From assembly GCA_018907035.1 (NCBI GenBank), contig JACCIC010000015.1:1862001-1926000 (forward strand): a DNA stretch of 64,000 nucleotides, read 5' to 3'. Every line of letters begins with the position of its first letter. Position 1 is the stretch's first letter. Position numbers and translations under genes: made by a program. Source of the DNA: Sycobia sp. Sy_11 (Eukaryota; Arthropoda; Insecta; Hymenoptera; Epichrysomallidae). Shown one piece after another: positions 39,623 through 54,003 of the stretch. A model generated the notes under the pieces. It worked only from the letters and a program-made list of their open reading frames with translations, made no database searches and was not told the DNA's origin.

Positions 39623-41195
39623 GAATCGTTACAGTTAGCCGCGACCACGGAAACGGGGCGCTCGTGCCGGGCCACGTTCGAATACAGGCGAGGCGGCTCT
39701 CTACGTGTCGCATTTTAAACACAATTTCGATTTCGGAACCGACGCTTATCGCTCTCTGCGTCGAAACCGTATTCCTTTTTTTTTCGGAATTCGTTGCGGC
39801 CTTTAGTGCGGACGCTGATCTTTGCGCGATGAAATAGCGGTATAGCGGTCGTTTTTACTTTCCATTTTGGCGTGCACCATAATGGAGAGCAGAATTTTTC
39901 GGCTTTAGGCTAATAATTAGAACAAAAAAGGTTCTATGGAATTCTAAATAATTTATTTGATCGTTCAGATATGGAAATTTCGTAAAAAGGACTCAATAAA
40001 GTTGTTTTTGCTTCTCACAAAATGACATCGATTGTTTTCTATGCAATGTCGAAAAAGTTTTATAAACATAATATTTTGAGTATGCGATTTTTACAATATG
40101 ATTTAATAAGATGATTTCTGAAAAATCGTAAAATTGCAAACACACATCAAAAATTTGCAAGACTTTTGCAAACACTGACATGTCAGCCTCTCGTTGGTGA
40201 AACATGAATGTGGGATCACGATTACAAAAAGTTTTTTCAGCCCTTTAGTATATCTAAAGAATAGATTAGTCTTAATTACTGTAGAAAAAAATTTCAAAAT
40301 ATTATTAAAAAAAGTGAAAATGTCAATTTATGGATTATGTATCATAAACATAATCCATAATATTGATCTAAGCTTTCAGAAGGGAGTTTATTAATTATGA
40401 TTGTCTACAATAAGAAGTTGGTTATATTGAGAATAGGCAATAAAGAACGGTTTTAATCTAATGCGAATGCCAGTACTATATATTGCATGTAAGCTGCTGA
40501 CTTACTTTATATACGTGTATGGCGTGATGGGAAGAGATAAAAAGTCAAATAGATAAATATGATATGGCTACATTGTAGCGCGCAGAAAAAAAAAATTCTT
40601 CCAAATGTATATACACTAAGTAGAAAATATTAAGGTTATAAACTCAGGTTATAACTAAGTGCTAAAGAAAACTATTTATACAAATAATTTTCCACAGCAA
40701 TAGAGATCAGAATTTTCTGGATTGTCCAAGCAACGTCCGAGATCAATAAAAAATTTTCAATTCATTTTATCAATTGGTGTTTTAATAAATACTTTAATGG
40801 ATGTGTTTATGGTACTATTAAGACACAATGTAAAAGACATTTTTTATGCCCCATAGGAAGCTTTGCCAAAGTATTTTGGATTATTTCATTATTCATTTGC
40901 ACTAATAATGTGCGTATATGCTTTTGGATATAACAGCTGCGGTGGGTTTGTGATCCCGAGGTCATGGAATTCCAGCTACTGGGATGGGCCATTTCGGCGT
41001 CCTTTTCTTTATTTAAATATTGTCATTTCTATTTTTTTTAAAGACAATTATGTATATTTTTACTTGACGCAAAAATCGCTGTGAAAATCACATTTAAAGT
41101 AGCATGCGGTATCATCGAGTTCCAAGCCTGCGAGTTTATGCTCGTGGGAGCTCGTTAGTCATCCTTCAGAAGAACGAGTCAGAGAGCACGATATC

Positions 41196-41228
<33 letters not shown>

Positions 41229-41232
41229 AGAG
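41196..41232. repeat. (GA)n tract and G run
   Basis: GA units followed by nine G. Confidence 0.95.
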
Positions 41233-42189
41233 AATCAGGTCGCCGTAGTGAGCCTTGTACCGCGTGTCCGCGAGTGTACATTGTGTGAGAGCGGGACAAC
41301 CATATCAGAGTGGACTACAATTGCGTTTCGCGTCGAGTTTACGAAATAATTGAGTTGCATTCATAATTCATAAGAGAAATAAAGTATGTTCAATTTGTTG
41401 AATAAGTCGCGTATTATTTTCGAAGCTATTCCCATTTCCCTGCAGATGTCCCAATACAAGTAGCGGAAACATACTCTTGGAGAGTTGACGAATTGAGGAG
41501 ACAGCCGAGCGGTGCGTTAACAAGGTTAGAGTAGAAATTTCTAGAAGTTATAACTAAATTAAGTTTTAATAAAATGTATAAGTAAATTATGTATTAGGTT
41601 ATATTTTTATTACAAATTTTATTACGAGTTTTGATTATTATGCGTAAATTATAAATTATATAATATATAGGTCAATATATATTTATAGAAATATAAAATA
41701 AATTGCTTCTTAATAACACGATCACTTCAAGAAACAATTATTTATAATTTATCGTTAAACATCACTGTTTTAAAAAAAATATTATTCAAAACTCGCAACT
41801 TTCTTTTAACGATTTCATAAAAAATTCAACAATACGAATTCCTTGACGACTCTCTTCGAATGAATAGAATAATTAGGCGAACGACGTTTTCTTCTGACCC
41901 ACTGGGTGGATAAAGGACAGTTCGAGTAAATTTTCATGGCGAATTGAGAATAGCGTGACTTATCGACCCGTCTCTATTATCTCGCTAGTTTTAGAGCCCC
42001 CGAGCGTCTAGTTCGGGAGATATTTGGAAATAAAGCGGCTTTACCAGATAAATATGGATTTTCAGTCGCAAAATTCCAGGCGATTGGTTTCGTTATCCAT
42101 GCTTGAAATCTCCGACTTGAATCTACTGTCCAAGTTTATGTACGCGTAGAATAGTGTGATGTGTTTGATAACTACATACACACACAGTC

Positions 42190-42201
<12 letters not shown>

Positions 42202-42256
<55 letters not shown>
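42202..42256. repeat. (TA)n microsatellite with CA-rich lead-in
   Basis: TA run of about 27 units, preceded by imperfect CA/CATA units from about 42173. Confidence 0.97.
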
Positions 42257-42260
<4 letters not shown>

Positions 42261-42390
42261 TAATTGCCCATTACGCAAGAGAGTAAATTGTCAGACGAAC
42301 GAAGCAATTCGGCTTGACACTCTAGATACTATATAGTTTGTGGATCGATTTCTGAATTGTATTTTTATTTGTGATAAAAAGCATACAACC

Positions 42391-42420
42391 CACAAAAATA
42401 TAATTCACAAAAATATAATA
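42391..42420 (+). repeat. 15-base tandem duplication
   Basis: CACAAAAATATAAT followed by T in the first unit and A in the second. Confidence 0.85.
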
Positions 42421-43599
42421 CATCGAATAACGAAAAATATTAAGTATCAAAAGAAAATTCGGTTCCCTGTAAAAAATTATTTTCAATTTTTTGACTTGGA
42501 CATGTTATTTTCAGTAGGATTTCTTAGTAAATGTTGATCTTTACTCGACTACTCAGCGTATAATACGTTTTTTGTTAATAATAATTTTGAAATTATTTTA
42601 TAAGTATAATTCAGATAAATATCTATTGCCTTATCTTGTCTATACACCATGTAAAACGAAAATTTTTAGAAAAGACTTTTAAAAATTCCCTTTTCAATCA
42701 CGTCGCTCGCGTTATGGATACTCATATTTGAAAAGTTTCATTGTTGAAAGATAAAGAAAATCATAAAATAAAATAGAGAATTTCAATTACCTAATTTTCA
42801 ATTGTAATTTTAATAAATTATTAATTAAAATTAATATTATTAATAATTTTAAATAAAATTATTAAGAATTTGAATTAATTAATTTAACTGTAATTTTAAA
42901 TTTCGCATACCTTAGTAGAAAATAATACTTTTGCACTGATTTACTTTTTGTCATCGTTACTGATATTAGTATAAATAAAATTCTGATCTCGAATAAAGTA
43001 TTTCCAAGTTATCTAAAGTGTCTTTTTGTACTTTTAAAGTTCATACGTTAATGTTCTATATGAAATAGAAGGATTAGTGTAGATTTTATTTAGGGTATAT
43101 TCAAAAAGTTCCGAATAACTGGATAAGCTGAATATTTCAGGATTTAGCGTTAATTCGTGTGCTAGAGGATTAAAATTCTGTACTTAGCCTTTGTTTTAAG
43201 CTATCTGATGAAACATTAATGTTCGATATCTTTTAATTATAATTAAAGACGAATTTTTTTTTAGTTTTGAACAAAGATTTTGAAAAAAAAGATTTTGAGA
43301 AAAAATTTAGATAAAAATTTTCATTTGCGATCTAAATATTAAGTGATATTTAAGATTATACATATTCACTTATTGTTCAAGAAATATAAGTAATCGTGTT
43401 GGGTAAGGAGAGCAGCCTCTCACTACCGAAAAGGACTTGTCTATTTCACCTTATCTTTCTACCCGCAGCCAAGTTAACTTATCAAGAGTATAAGTAAGTA
43501 AAACCCTCTGGCTTATAGAACGATTTTTCAGAGATATTTCTTGAACCGGTACTTTACAGTTCTTTTGCACTTCTGCTATTATCACACGTTACGACTTAT

Positions 43600-43853
43600 A
43601 GAAGTCGTGCTTACCTCCCGATATCGTTCTAAAAGGCTTTAGAGGTCTATTCATTGCTGCGATATTGACTTCCATTCGATACCTTTCAGAAGTCTATATT
43701 AGTCCATACAACTGCAAGACCATCTTTCTAATAGAGGATTATTATAGAATCAACATCATCGGAAGTTACGCGAACTCCTGCCAAGAGGTCAACTATCTCT
43801 CCCTCTGTCTCTTATCGAAGCCCATAGATGGAAAGAAAAAACACAAGAATTGA
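43600..43853 (+). CDS. weak candidate coding segment of about 84 codons
   Basis: The frame is open from just after TAG to TGA, in a stretch whose composition differs from its AT-rich flanks (balanced, pyrimidine-rich third positions). It lacks an ATG near its start and encodes a mixed hydrophobic/aromatic peptide with several Tyr, Ile and Cys. The segment ends in a Lys/His-rich run. No domain is recognised. It could be an internal piece of a decayed gene or transposon. Confidence 0.12.
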
Positions 43854-44659
43854 ACAGCGAGTAATTTCCGTATTTCGTTAGACGGAAATTTTTCTGAAGA
43901 AAATCTGGTCCCTTTGTACAAGGGGCCTAATTGACGCTTTTTACTTGTACCAAGTTTTTATGCCAAGGAAAGCGAGGTCACCTTTTAGGAAGGGGTCCAA
44001 TTTCCTCTTCTCACCTTTAATATCCCCTTCTTCCATTTCCTCTTTTAATAAGAGCAATAAAAAGCAAAGTTGTCCCAACCTATTGCGAGAATCTACAATT
44101 TAAAAATTCTGTTTTAAATTGAAAGTATTTCCGTTGCGATGTAAGGAGCAACGATAATTTTCAGATAATAATTAAGTAAGCGAATAAAATATTAATCCCT
44201 AATAACTAAACTTTGATCCGCCTGGGTCATGAAAATTCGATTATAAAATTTCACATGCAAATTGATCTACGTAACGTATTTTCTCAATTGTTCTCGTCGC
44301 CGTTAGCGAACGGCCCACGGGCTCTTTCAGTTGCAAAGAGGCTGAATACTTTCGCCAAGGCTGAATGTTAGTAAATAAATTTTGAATTCGAATTGAACTG
44401 CCCGAAACCGGATTGGAGACGACGCGACGTGTCAGCGCGTGACCGGCCGTTCGCCTCTATACGCCGATTGTTCGCTTCTTCTAATGTTCCCTTTGACAAT
44501 AAAACCGGAGCCGTGCCTCGTTCGCAGCAATACTGCAATTCGCTCGTGTCGCCCTGTAAGCGTGACGAACGACGGATAAGAGTAGCGCGCGCATAACGAA
44601 GATTAGATTACCGCGGCGTTACGAGCGCTCAGTCAACTGCTTCCTATTACATCTGTCAT

Positions 44660-44686
44660 GAGAGAAAGAGAGAGAGAGAGAGAGAG
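44660..44686. repeat. (GA)n microsatellite
   Basis: About 12 GA units with one interruption. Confidence 0.95.
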
Positions 44687-45227
44687 TCATCTGTCGGGAG
44701 ATACAATTATGAATCTTCATTTAGTTATAGACTTCGGCAGTCAGTTCGAAATTTCGTTCTGATTCAAAATTTTTTGATGATTAAACAGAAAAAATTGAAT
44801 TTTGATGTAAAGTTGAAACGTATGAAAGATTTTACGTGTAATACGTAATTGTCGGATAGGCGAAGAGCATAATGCATGTTTCCATAATAGTGTTGTTACC
44901 GACGAAATTTGTAGAATTGTAGCTTTGTATGAAATGATTAATGCCAACATATGCAAAATTACTATTCTATCGTAAAAAATGAATAATATTACAGTTTCTT
45001 ATGAAGATTTACACGATATAAAAAATGGAATCTGTAAAAAAATAAAAAAATATCTAATTTATACGGGGAAATATATATTCGTTGAATGAAAGAATGTTCC
45101 GAACAGATAGACTAATTACATTATATCTCTGATTAAGTTAAAATATTTTCTTGAGACCCACGAATAATAAGTTCAAAAAAATTTTTTTGATTATTTATAC
45201 CATTTTAGAGATTTATTTTTCAAAATT

Positions 45228-45262
45228 TACACACATACACATACACACGCACATACACGTAC

Positions 45263-45306
<44 letters not shown>
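45228..45306. repeat. compound (CA)n-(TA)n microsatellite
   Basis: Imperfect ACACATAC units to 45266, then pure TA. Confidence 0.96.
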
Positions 45307-45309
<3 letters not shown>

Positions 45310-45469
45310 ATAGGTGTTTTAGTTTTCGTTATATAAATCTCCATTCATCTTTGTATGCACATCTGTCAGATCTTATTCATTTCTCGAAAATATACATACT
45401 CATCTACATATATATGCATGCAATACATTCCTAAATACACTCGCGGATTCTTAAACAAAGTCTGTTTGA

Positions 45470-45670
45470 AAAAGAAGGGCGCTGAACGTGAGCGGAACGA
45501 AGCCGGGCGGAAAAGGGGACTACGCCAGCTTGTCAGGTGCGGCCGACTTCTGTCTGCGGCAGAGGCACAACTGCGCGAAGTTCCAGAAGTTTCCTAATCT
45601 AGTCTCCCTTTTCAAGATACAAGCCCGACATCCGTTAAGGCATTGTGTAAACAGAGAAACCGAAAGATAG
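45470..45670 (+). CDS. weak candidate coding segment in a GC-richer patch
   Basis: A short GC-richer island (about 45475-45640) in AT-rich DNA carries an open frame of about 65 codons after a TGA, ending in TAG. The peptide starts Gly/Lys-rich and contains two Cys in a basic stretch. It has no ATG start and no convincing acceptor. Minus-strand frames of the patch are also partly open. Function unknown; low support. Confidence 0.1.
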   Translation, partial: KRRALNVSGTKPGGKGDYASLSGAADFCLRQRHNCAKFQKFPNLVSLFKIQARHPLRHCVNRETER

Positions 45671-46429
45671 ATAGGTAAATGTGAATTTATACGGCGGAAA
45701 GTGAGAGAGTGCGAGTCGTATAATGATTAACTCACTTCAATTTATTAAGTTATGAAGTTCAAAACTTCGTATTATTAATAAAAGTCGAATAACATAATGT
45801 CAATAGCAGAAGAAGTACTCGGATAGCGATAATAATAAAAATGTATGATTGACTTATTTTTTAAAAATCTTTTAGTGTAGTATATTATTCGTTCAATTAT
45901 AAGACAGTAATTGATTCTGAGCCTTAAGCCTCGGAGCGTCAGAGATTGTTAGTAGCCTCATTTAGAAGAATGCAAGAATAAGCTGATTAAAATGAATGGC
46001 TTGGGACTGGCATATAAATGAGTTAATCCCAAATACATTTGCAATTAGTATCTCATTTATTTTAAGTCCCAGGAATTAGAGCAGTAAGCTAGAAAAGAAA
46101 AAGTATACTCGTTATTGAGTGGTTTAAAAATGTTGCGATCCAGAGTGCATGTTAGAAAAAAAATCCTCCGTACGAGATGAATTGGTAATCGAGCTCAGCA
46201 AATTTCATCATCAGGACCATTTTGTTTTATTTGCAATTTTCATTCGAATGATCCGAGTATTTCTTTACTCCAATCCAGCAGGCAACTGCATGTTTATATT
46301 TATAGGCAGTAGCTAGATAAAGGCTTTTATATATGAATTCCATTATCGAGTACCAGTGAAACGAAAGCGATAAACGCAAAGATGATTTTTTTGTCGGAAA
46401 TGCAGGCTCGCGAATTTTAAGTTCATTCT

Positions 46430-46830
46430 AATAATGGCTCAGTCTGGTGACTCATTTAACCATTTTGTATATCAGAGCGTAGTCCTAATTTAATCGCACT
46501 AGGTATGCGAATGAACTGGGCGTGCCGTAACGCGCAATTAACGGAGCTCGAAATTATAAACCGTTAATGTCATTATCACGCATCCGCCCGCAAAACAATC
46601 AAGCGGATATAAAAGGGAACGTAATAGTTCTCAGAAATTGCTACTGATTGCCGCGGGAAAAGCTGCCAGTCGACGTCCATCCGAATCATCGAAAAACCAA
46701 TTTCAGCGATCATTTATATTTCATTACAGGATTTTCCAAAAGAGCTGCCGTGCTGGCAACAATTTTTCTGCAAAATTAATTCGTATCTGGATACACAGCC
46801 CGTCCACCTTGTCGTAACGTCTAGTGAACG
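46430..46830. other. mixed-composition, possibly conserved non-coding block
   Basis: Less AT-rich than its flanks and free of long frames, with several TAAT cores and CpG-containing words. It has the texture of a conserved non-coding element, but nothing in the sequence itself proves it. Confidence 0.15.
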
Positions 46831-49800
46831 GAAAATCGAATAATTCTGTTTTATGCCGAAAATGTTTCAGTAGTTACCGTCAGACGCCAGCCGTAGCAGA
46901 AGTAATGCGACTTTTAGGAATAAGAATATCAATGCGAGTCCGTTCATGTTAATGTGAAAGTCTGACAAAGAGGCGGGAGAATTTACCGGACCGTGTGGGT
47001 TTAAAGAAAATATCGAAGAAAGGAAATACGCCGTAAATAAAATGCCTCTCAGGCATTGAACGAAGTGATCCTGAGCGCAAAGGAAACCAGAGTGTAAAAG
47101 TAAAAAGTATCGGCATATCTGAAGAGCATCGTAGATCTTTATTTTTTTTTTTTTGCCAGATATTGTAATATTTCAAAACTTGCAGTAAAATGCTATTTTA
47201 AAATTCCAGGTAATATTAATGAAATAATACTAACAATTATGTAAGGAATTAGGTATGCAATTTGCGTAAGAAATTTCTTCCATTATTTAACAATTACTTT
47301 TTTGTATTTCACTCACATTTACACCGATAATGTTTATTATTATTGATAATAACAGTTTCATTATTGGAATCATGCTAACGCAGTGTATATTACGTTCTCT
47401 AAGTTTCAACATTTCTACATTTCTACATTTTTCGATATCCGTTATTCACATTTTGCAATGAAAATGTTTGGTACTCATTTAATAATAATAAGTTCAAAGA
47501 TTAGTAATCGAAACTAATGCAAATAAAGCGCTCAATCTGATTTTCTAGTGTCTCTTATATATTTATTTATACAAAAAAAAAAAATCGAATCGAAATGTCT
47601 AATGCATTTAAATTTGAATTATATTAAGATACGGATAGCTCATAATAGGTTAATGGAGAAAAAGAAAAGAGGGTTATTGAGAAGGCAAGGGGGATCATTG
47701 CCTGCGGGTAAACGTATATAACGAAGTCTTCATTACTTTAAGACATTCATGTCTGCGCTAAAATGGAATTTATATACACTTTCGTGTTATTAAACTTGAA
47801 ATTTTAGTTATGTACAGTCTTATAAAAAGGAAAATAATATAATAACAATGCAAAATTACATCATCAAGATGAAAATTCCCGGTTACAGTTATATTGTTGT
47901 TCGTTAAATGCAATTTAATTTTAAATACAGTTAAATGAGTGGAATATTGTCAAAGATTATAATTTTATCGCGATAATATACAAATTTTATTAGAGGAATC
48001 AGTTATTCGAACGATTATAATTCAAATGATTTGATCAGATTAATAAATTGTTAATAGATAAATTCTTACTCAGACTGGGTAAATGAATTTAATTTTGTGA
48101 GTAAAGTAGTTATATAGTGCATATTCATAGCATATGATAATATTATTATATATCATTATATCATGTGTAAATAATATGTTCATATATGTGAATACGATTT
48201 GATATATTTAGAATAAAATATCCACTCAGTAAATTTATTTACTCACATTTTTAATTACATGACATTTTGTGATTATATAAATAATGTTGTGTCATTAACT
48301 GATTACAGTAGCATAGCAAGAACACGTAATAATAAGAAGTGCCATGACAATTAAACATTATAATCATATCAATGGCACGATAATTGAAATGAAATCTGAA
48401 TAGGTTATCTGTTGTCAATGGCACAGGTTTATTACTCGATCTTTTTTATTATATCAATAGTACCAAATAAGTAAATAACAGTTGTTTAGGAAATAAGTAC
48501 ATACGATATACTTTTGATCGAAGCATATGCTCGATTATTAGGTTTTTATACGTTCTATTATGCATCAAAGTTTTATTTTACAGGCATCAGAAATCGTACA
48601 TTATGAAATATTAACGCTACAAATTTTGCTTTTTCAGCCTCCATACGTTCATTCTTATATTTTTATTTGTTGTTTTAAAGAAATTGCGTATGTAAGATAA
48701 ATTAAAAAAATTTTTTTAAAATATATACTTTTTACGCATTTACTAGAAAAAAAAAACGAAAATTTTAATATAAAAAAGCTATGTTATATTAAGATTTAGA
48801 GGATACCTAGATTTCCATTACTTACGAAAGTAGTTATTTTTAATTATATTATAGATTCAATTCTAAGACGTAAATTCGGCAAAGATGGCGTTTTTCTCTT
48901 ACTTTGCATTTGATCGTTTAACAGCCACCGACTATACAATTTTTTACTATATACGAAATAAATACATGTTTTTATTTAATTAAGATCTTATGTAATAAGT
49001 AATGTAATATAATACATTTAATAACTAATTTAATCATCTAGTCATTTGTAAAGTTTAATTTATTTTCGCTCTTTTTCTCCATACGAGTGACGTTTGCGTG
49101 ATTTGAGAGCTGTGCTCGAAAGTGACAGAAAAACAAAATACACCAACAAATACTGGAAAAAGAATACGAAACAAAGCAACAGATTTTCAGATTCAAAGCT
49201 TGCAGTTTCCCCGGGAAATTCCCCATTGTCAATGTAAACAACTGCCCTTAAGCCTTCAAATTGAATTTGGAAAGGGTTCATCGGCTATTTCAGATCATCG
49301 CGGTAGCAGCAGCAGTCCCCCGCACCCCCTCGCCCGCACCGACGACGCACGAATCGGCAACATCGGCTATTAATAGGATTAATAATGGGCAATGCATCGT
49401 CGTATTTCTATCGACGAGGGACGATGATCGCGCGCATTAGCATCTATATGAAATCGCATGCAGGTGCAGAACGGCGTTGTCCCACGATATCGAATAAAAG
49501 CAGTTTCGACTTTTCGAGCTCTCGACTGCGTCGCCTTTCATGCGGTAGGTCGAACGCGCAATGGATTATTTTCTATACACGCTTCAATAATATACTTAAC
49601 TGAAAAGCCATTTTATCATCAAAATATAAATTTTGATTTTTGCATATGTCGTGTATTTGCAGGCTAGAGAATCTGTAACAAGTACTTCAACAAATTCATC
49701 ATTTAAGTGGTAACAGAAATGATCAAAGAATACAGTTTTAATATCCACTCATGCGCCAAGAGTATTGTTAGATCACTTCAATATTTATCTACATTAATAT

Positions 49801-49854
49801 TAATAAGAAAATTTTCATAATTATCACGATGTAATTATTATCTATTATGTAGTC

Positions 49855-49857
<3 letters not shown>

Positions 49858-49903
<46 letters not shown>
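49858..49903. repeat. (TA)n microsatellite
   Basis: Uninterrupted TA run of about 23 units. Confidence 0.98.
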
Positions 49904-49907
<4 letters not shown>

Positions 49908-52900
49908 ATGTTTACAGTATTATCAAATAATTAAAGTAATAAGTATTATATCAACAATTCTTTATAATTAAGAGTATATAGAACAACCGGATTTATAAAA
50001 TGAAACTTTTTATATGCAGTAAAGAATTTATTTTATTTACCATACAATACATCTAATTTTGATGTTTTAAATATAAGGGATTTTTACTGTTACTTTGATT
50101 TTAAATTTTAGAAAATTTTTAGCAATGTGTTTTAGTATAATAAATTTAGTATAATAAAAAACAATAAATTTTCAGAAATTTTATTTTGAAAGCTTGATAT
50201 GAATAAGGTAGGGCTAAATCTAGTTATGGTATCACTTAATACATTAAATGAAAAAATAAAAAAATAAAACAAGGAAACAAGAAATTTGATAATGAATAGC
50301 GGGTAATTATTATTTATTCAATCATGTTAGTTTATTGATATTTCTAGTTTTTAGATAATTTATCGTTGAGAGTTCTTTAAAATATTGTCATCATAATAGT
50401 ATGTTATTAATCTATTAGTTACATGACATTATCTTCAAATCTGCATCAAATTTTATTACCGGATTTATTTAATGTTTACTTTACGTTAAACTTATCGCGC
50501 TTATTTTATGTAATTCCATTCTAAAATAATCATTTTCCCGTGAAACTTTTATTAAACGAATAAGCAAAATTATCGTTTTCGATACCGAAATAGAAACGAT
50601 AATCTAAATTACTTAATTAAATAAAAAGTAGAAATAATTAACTTAATTTATTTATCTCTTTTTATTCAATTAAACTTATTTGCATTCAGTTTCAACTTTT
50701 TTTAAATGTAAAATAATGAGTTTATCTTAAATCTACGCCACTACAAAAGCTTTTCTGAATCTCTTGACTATCAGAGCGCATAAATCATTGAAATTTACGA
50801 TAGTGATGTTTATTATTTCACTCAAGATATTTTTTAATTTTAATTGTAAATATCGATAATTAATTAATGATTGAAGACAAATATATTATATTATGTTATA
50901 ATGGACGAATATATTACTAGACAAATATATTATGATTAAAATGTGAAATTCTTTGATAAAATATCCTTCTCTTAAATTATCGAGAACAATTACCTTATCT
51001 CTTCATCTGTATCGGTAAAATCTCGGTGCAACTTTTTTTTTGCGCGCGTTTGCTGCGCTTCGTGGTCCGACTTTTTTCCTCCGTGCCGTGTTTCACCAGG
51101 TTGGCGAGATTGATGGTCGACGACGCGACGATGTAAAAAGGAAACAAAAACAAAAAAAAAACTAGAGAAAAAAAAATGGAAAAACTCGCGGGCTGGAAAA
51201 AAGTAATTTCACGATTTCGCCTAGCGTGGTGGGACTGGGAGAGGAGATAGGGGAGGGTGTAGGGTTGGAAGAAGGGAGCCCAATATCCCCGAGACGGGCG
51301 CGCGATAGCGCGTCTTTTAACGGTAATTTCGAGATTTTGCGGAATTCATCTTGGAATAGGTGGATGAAAGTGTGGCCGGCAGTGGAGCCGCTGCTCGTTT
51401 GCGGGAAAAAGATGAAAAGGAAAAAGAAGAAGGAGAAGAAGGAGATGAAGAAGAGAAAGGTAGAGGAAGGCGAAGAGAATGTTGAGAGAGATCGCAAAGA
51501 AGAGATAGGAGGGTAGAAACTGTAAAAGCTCGGGTATGCCGAGTGAAGGCGAAACGAGAGATGACAGATTTTATTCAATTTCGCGCAACTCCCTCGTTCG
51601 TTTTAGGGCGCGGGGAAAATTTACCGGTTAAAGTATTCCTGGGCGCGGAGTAGTAGACCCTGGGTAGGTCTATGTATACATGTAGAACAAGACTGCTGAC
51701 TTTTAGGGGGGCTTTTTTCCATTTTTCCCCTCTCTTTCCTTTTTCCTTTCTCGGTTTATTGAAATAACTCAGGTGACTCGTGGTAAGGGATGAGTTGGGG
51801 GGGGGGGGTAGGTAATAAGAGGAGCAAACCGTTTAGAGTGTACGTAAATATTTTGAATATTTTATCAATTACAAAAGGAATATTATGAAAGTTTATATTA
51901 AATAAGCAAAGGGAAAAAGGATCTATCTATTCGGAAACGCTACTGTATTCATTGTCATGCGTATTGTCATCGAACACATTCTAGGTTCATTCGAAGTTTT
52001 TCCGAACTGGAAAAATAATACAGTATTCGTCGTATTATTTAGGGACCCATCATTTGATACATTCCGAATTTAGATGTTAAAGATATCCTGATAAATTTTA
52101 TAAATGAAACTTATATTATTTATAAACATATTTCTAGTATTTATAAAAAATTTAAAATTACAGAGCTGCGAGAAATCCAGGAAAAATAAGTTTAAAAAAA
52201 TTATTTTACCGGTCTTTTTTTCTTTTCTCTTCAGATTTGCAACAATGCTCGTCAATTATAGTCCAGAATTGAGTTGACAAAATCTTCAAATTCGTATTAC
52301 TATGTTAGGATGAGTTGAAAACATGAAAAATAATCCAACTGTATTGATAAAATTCGTTTTTATTATAATATAGGAAATTCGATGTTCCAATAGGTTTTTA
52401 ACAAAACTGTAAATTACGAGATCAGTGCGTAAAGCAGGCGACTCTCGCAAAAATTTTGTTTACCAAATTGAACAGTGCCGACACAAAGTTTGGACGAGTA
52501 CACAGTGCTCTTTTTACTATCTTGTGCTATGTTCCAGTTTGAGTGTCCCACGGTGAGCGCGGCGATGAGGAATTTTGCAAACCTATGGCCTTGCGTAATT
52601 TCGAACTTTGCATACGATACTGGGATATGGAGTACACTTTTAGACGGGCGATAGCGTTTATCTTTGTGTTGAGCGGGAGAAGAATTACACGCCTATTCTG
52701 GTCACGGGAGCCCAAACATCACATTAAAGTGATTTCGAGGCGAGTGTTGTTCTCAGCATTAGCTCCGGATTATGGAACGAGTTGAAAATACACAATGTAG
52801 TTATTTAACATAATTAATATACTCGATATTTCTAATTTTATTATTGTTAGAAACGTTGAGTATTATTAAACAATTTAATCATACAAGCTTTGGCGTTAAG

Positions 52901-53489
52901 TTATTATATAACTTAATTAATGTCATTAAATCACTCATTTAATTCGCCAATACCATCTACTTGATGAAAAAACAGATATACGTGTTCTATATATATATAT
53001 AGAGTCCAGCGTAAAAATATATCGCAACAATGCCATACTAAGCTTTCAAGCCTCCATACACTATCGGGATTTTATACAGACGCATTAAATTATACAGCCC
53101 CGGAGATAAAGCGCTGGATGAGGAGAGCTCGGCAACTTTTCCAACGAACGAGACTTTGAGATAAGTAAAAGCTGAAGCGCAAAGGGCCGAGGTGAAAGGA
53201 GTGGGAAAAAAAAATACACGCGAGAGGTGGTAGAAGGTAGGGGGAGAACGAGCAAAAAAGGAATCGAGGAAAGTGTTCGCGCAGAGAGCAAACTCGAGAG
53301 ATGGGGGGGGGGAGGGAGATGAGGATGGTTGCTCGGGCGAAGTGGCCCGGTGAAGACCGTCTCTGGCAGTGTATCGGGCTGCACACGCGCGCATACGCTT
53401 GTATATCTGTATATGCGCGTATTCAAGGGAGGGAATAACAGTTTCAGGGAATGCCCCAGCCGAGCTAAAATGGCTCAAAGATATTTTTC

Positions 53490-53518
53490 TCCCCCCCCCC
53501 TCTCTCTCTCTCTCTCTC
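53490..53518. repeat. C run and (CT)n tract
   Basis: About eleven C followed by nine CT units. Confidence 0.95.
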
Positions 53519-53823
53519 GCTGTTTCTCATCCCCTCATTCGTCCACCCTCTCGCGCTTACGCGCGTACGCACAGAGGCAAAGTGCCTGGCGCCGCGCCTA
53601 CGCTCGCTGACCGACCCTCCCCCCACTCCCGCTAACCAGAGTGGCGCAGCGCCCGGGCTCCGTGGGATTCGGTCGGGAAAACTTCGCGGGTAGTTTTATA
53701 AGGCGCGCCGGGCAATCGTGGACTAAATCAAAAATCGAACGACCGCTCGGGTCCGTGCAGCTTTGACGATATTAAATCCCCGGATATTTTTAAGCGCTTG
53801 CGGGCGCACGAGGTCAACTACTG

Positions 53824-53862
53824 GAGAGGGAGGGAGGGAGAGCGAGAGAGAGAGAGAGAGAT
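53824..53862. repeat. GA/GGGA tract
   Basis: GAGGGAGGGA units then GA units. Confidence 0.9.
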
Positions 53863-54002
53863 AGGGGGTGGGGGTTTAATGAAAAACTCACCGAGGTGAT
53901 AAATGGCGTCGGGGGGGGGGGGCTCGATTGCTACCGCGCGCGGGCTCGTTCGACAAGCCACGGCTATTGGATTTGTCCCGCAGCTGCGCGGTCCTTTGTT
54001 CG

Positions 54003-54003
54003 A

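Larger units (their letters stand above)
38186..53039. other. long AT-rich stretch without a supported gene
   Basis: Mostly AT-rich. GC-richer spots lie at 39.34-39.7, 41.1-41.35, 44.28-44.65, 49.28-49.56, 51.0-51.7 and 52.5-52.8 kb. 51.4-51.52 kb is a purine-rich AAG/GAG tract. Open frames in these spots lack third-position bias, splice partners or domains. Two weak candidates (43.6, 45.5 kb) are listed separately. Confidence 0.45.

Noticed and set aside
43205..43251. CTGATGA followed by a 12-base palindrome and an AT hairpin, hammerhead-like
   Set aside because: The required GAAA reads GATA and no NUH cleavage site follows the second hairpin; AT-rich palindromes are common here.
51162..51578. 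138-codon minus-strand and 96-codon plus-strand frames
   Set aside because: Driven by an AAG/GAG purine tract: Phe/Ser/Leu on one strand, Lys/Glu on the other.
53038..53478. 146-codon minus-strand frame in the GC island
   Set aside because: Several frames on both strands are open here because stops are rare at this composition; the product is low-complexity Ser/Pro/Phe.
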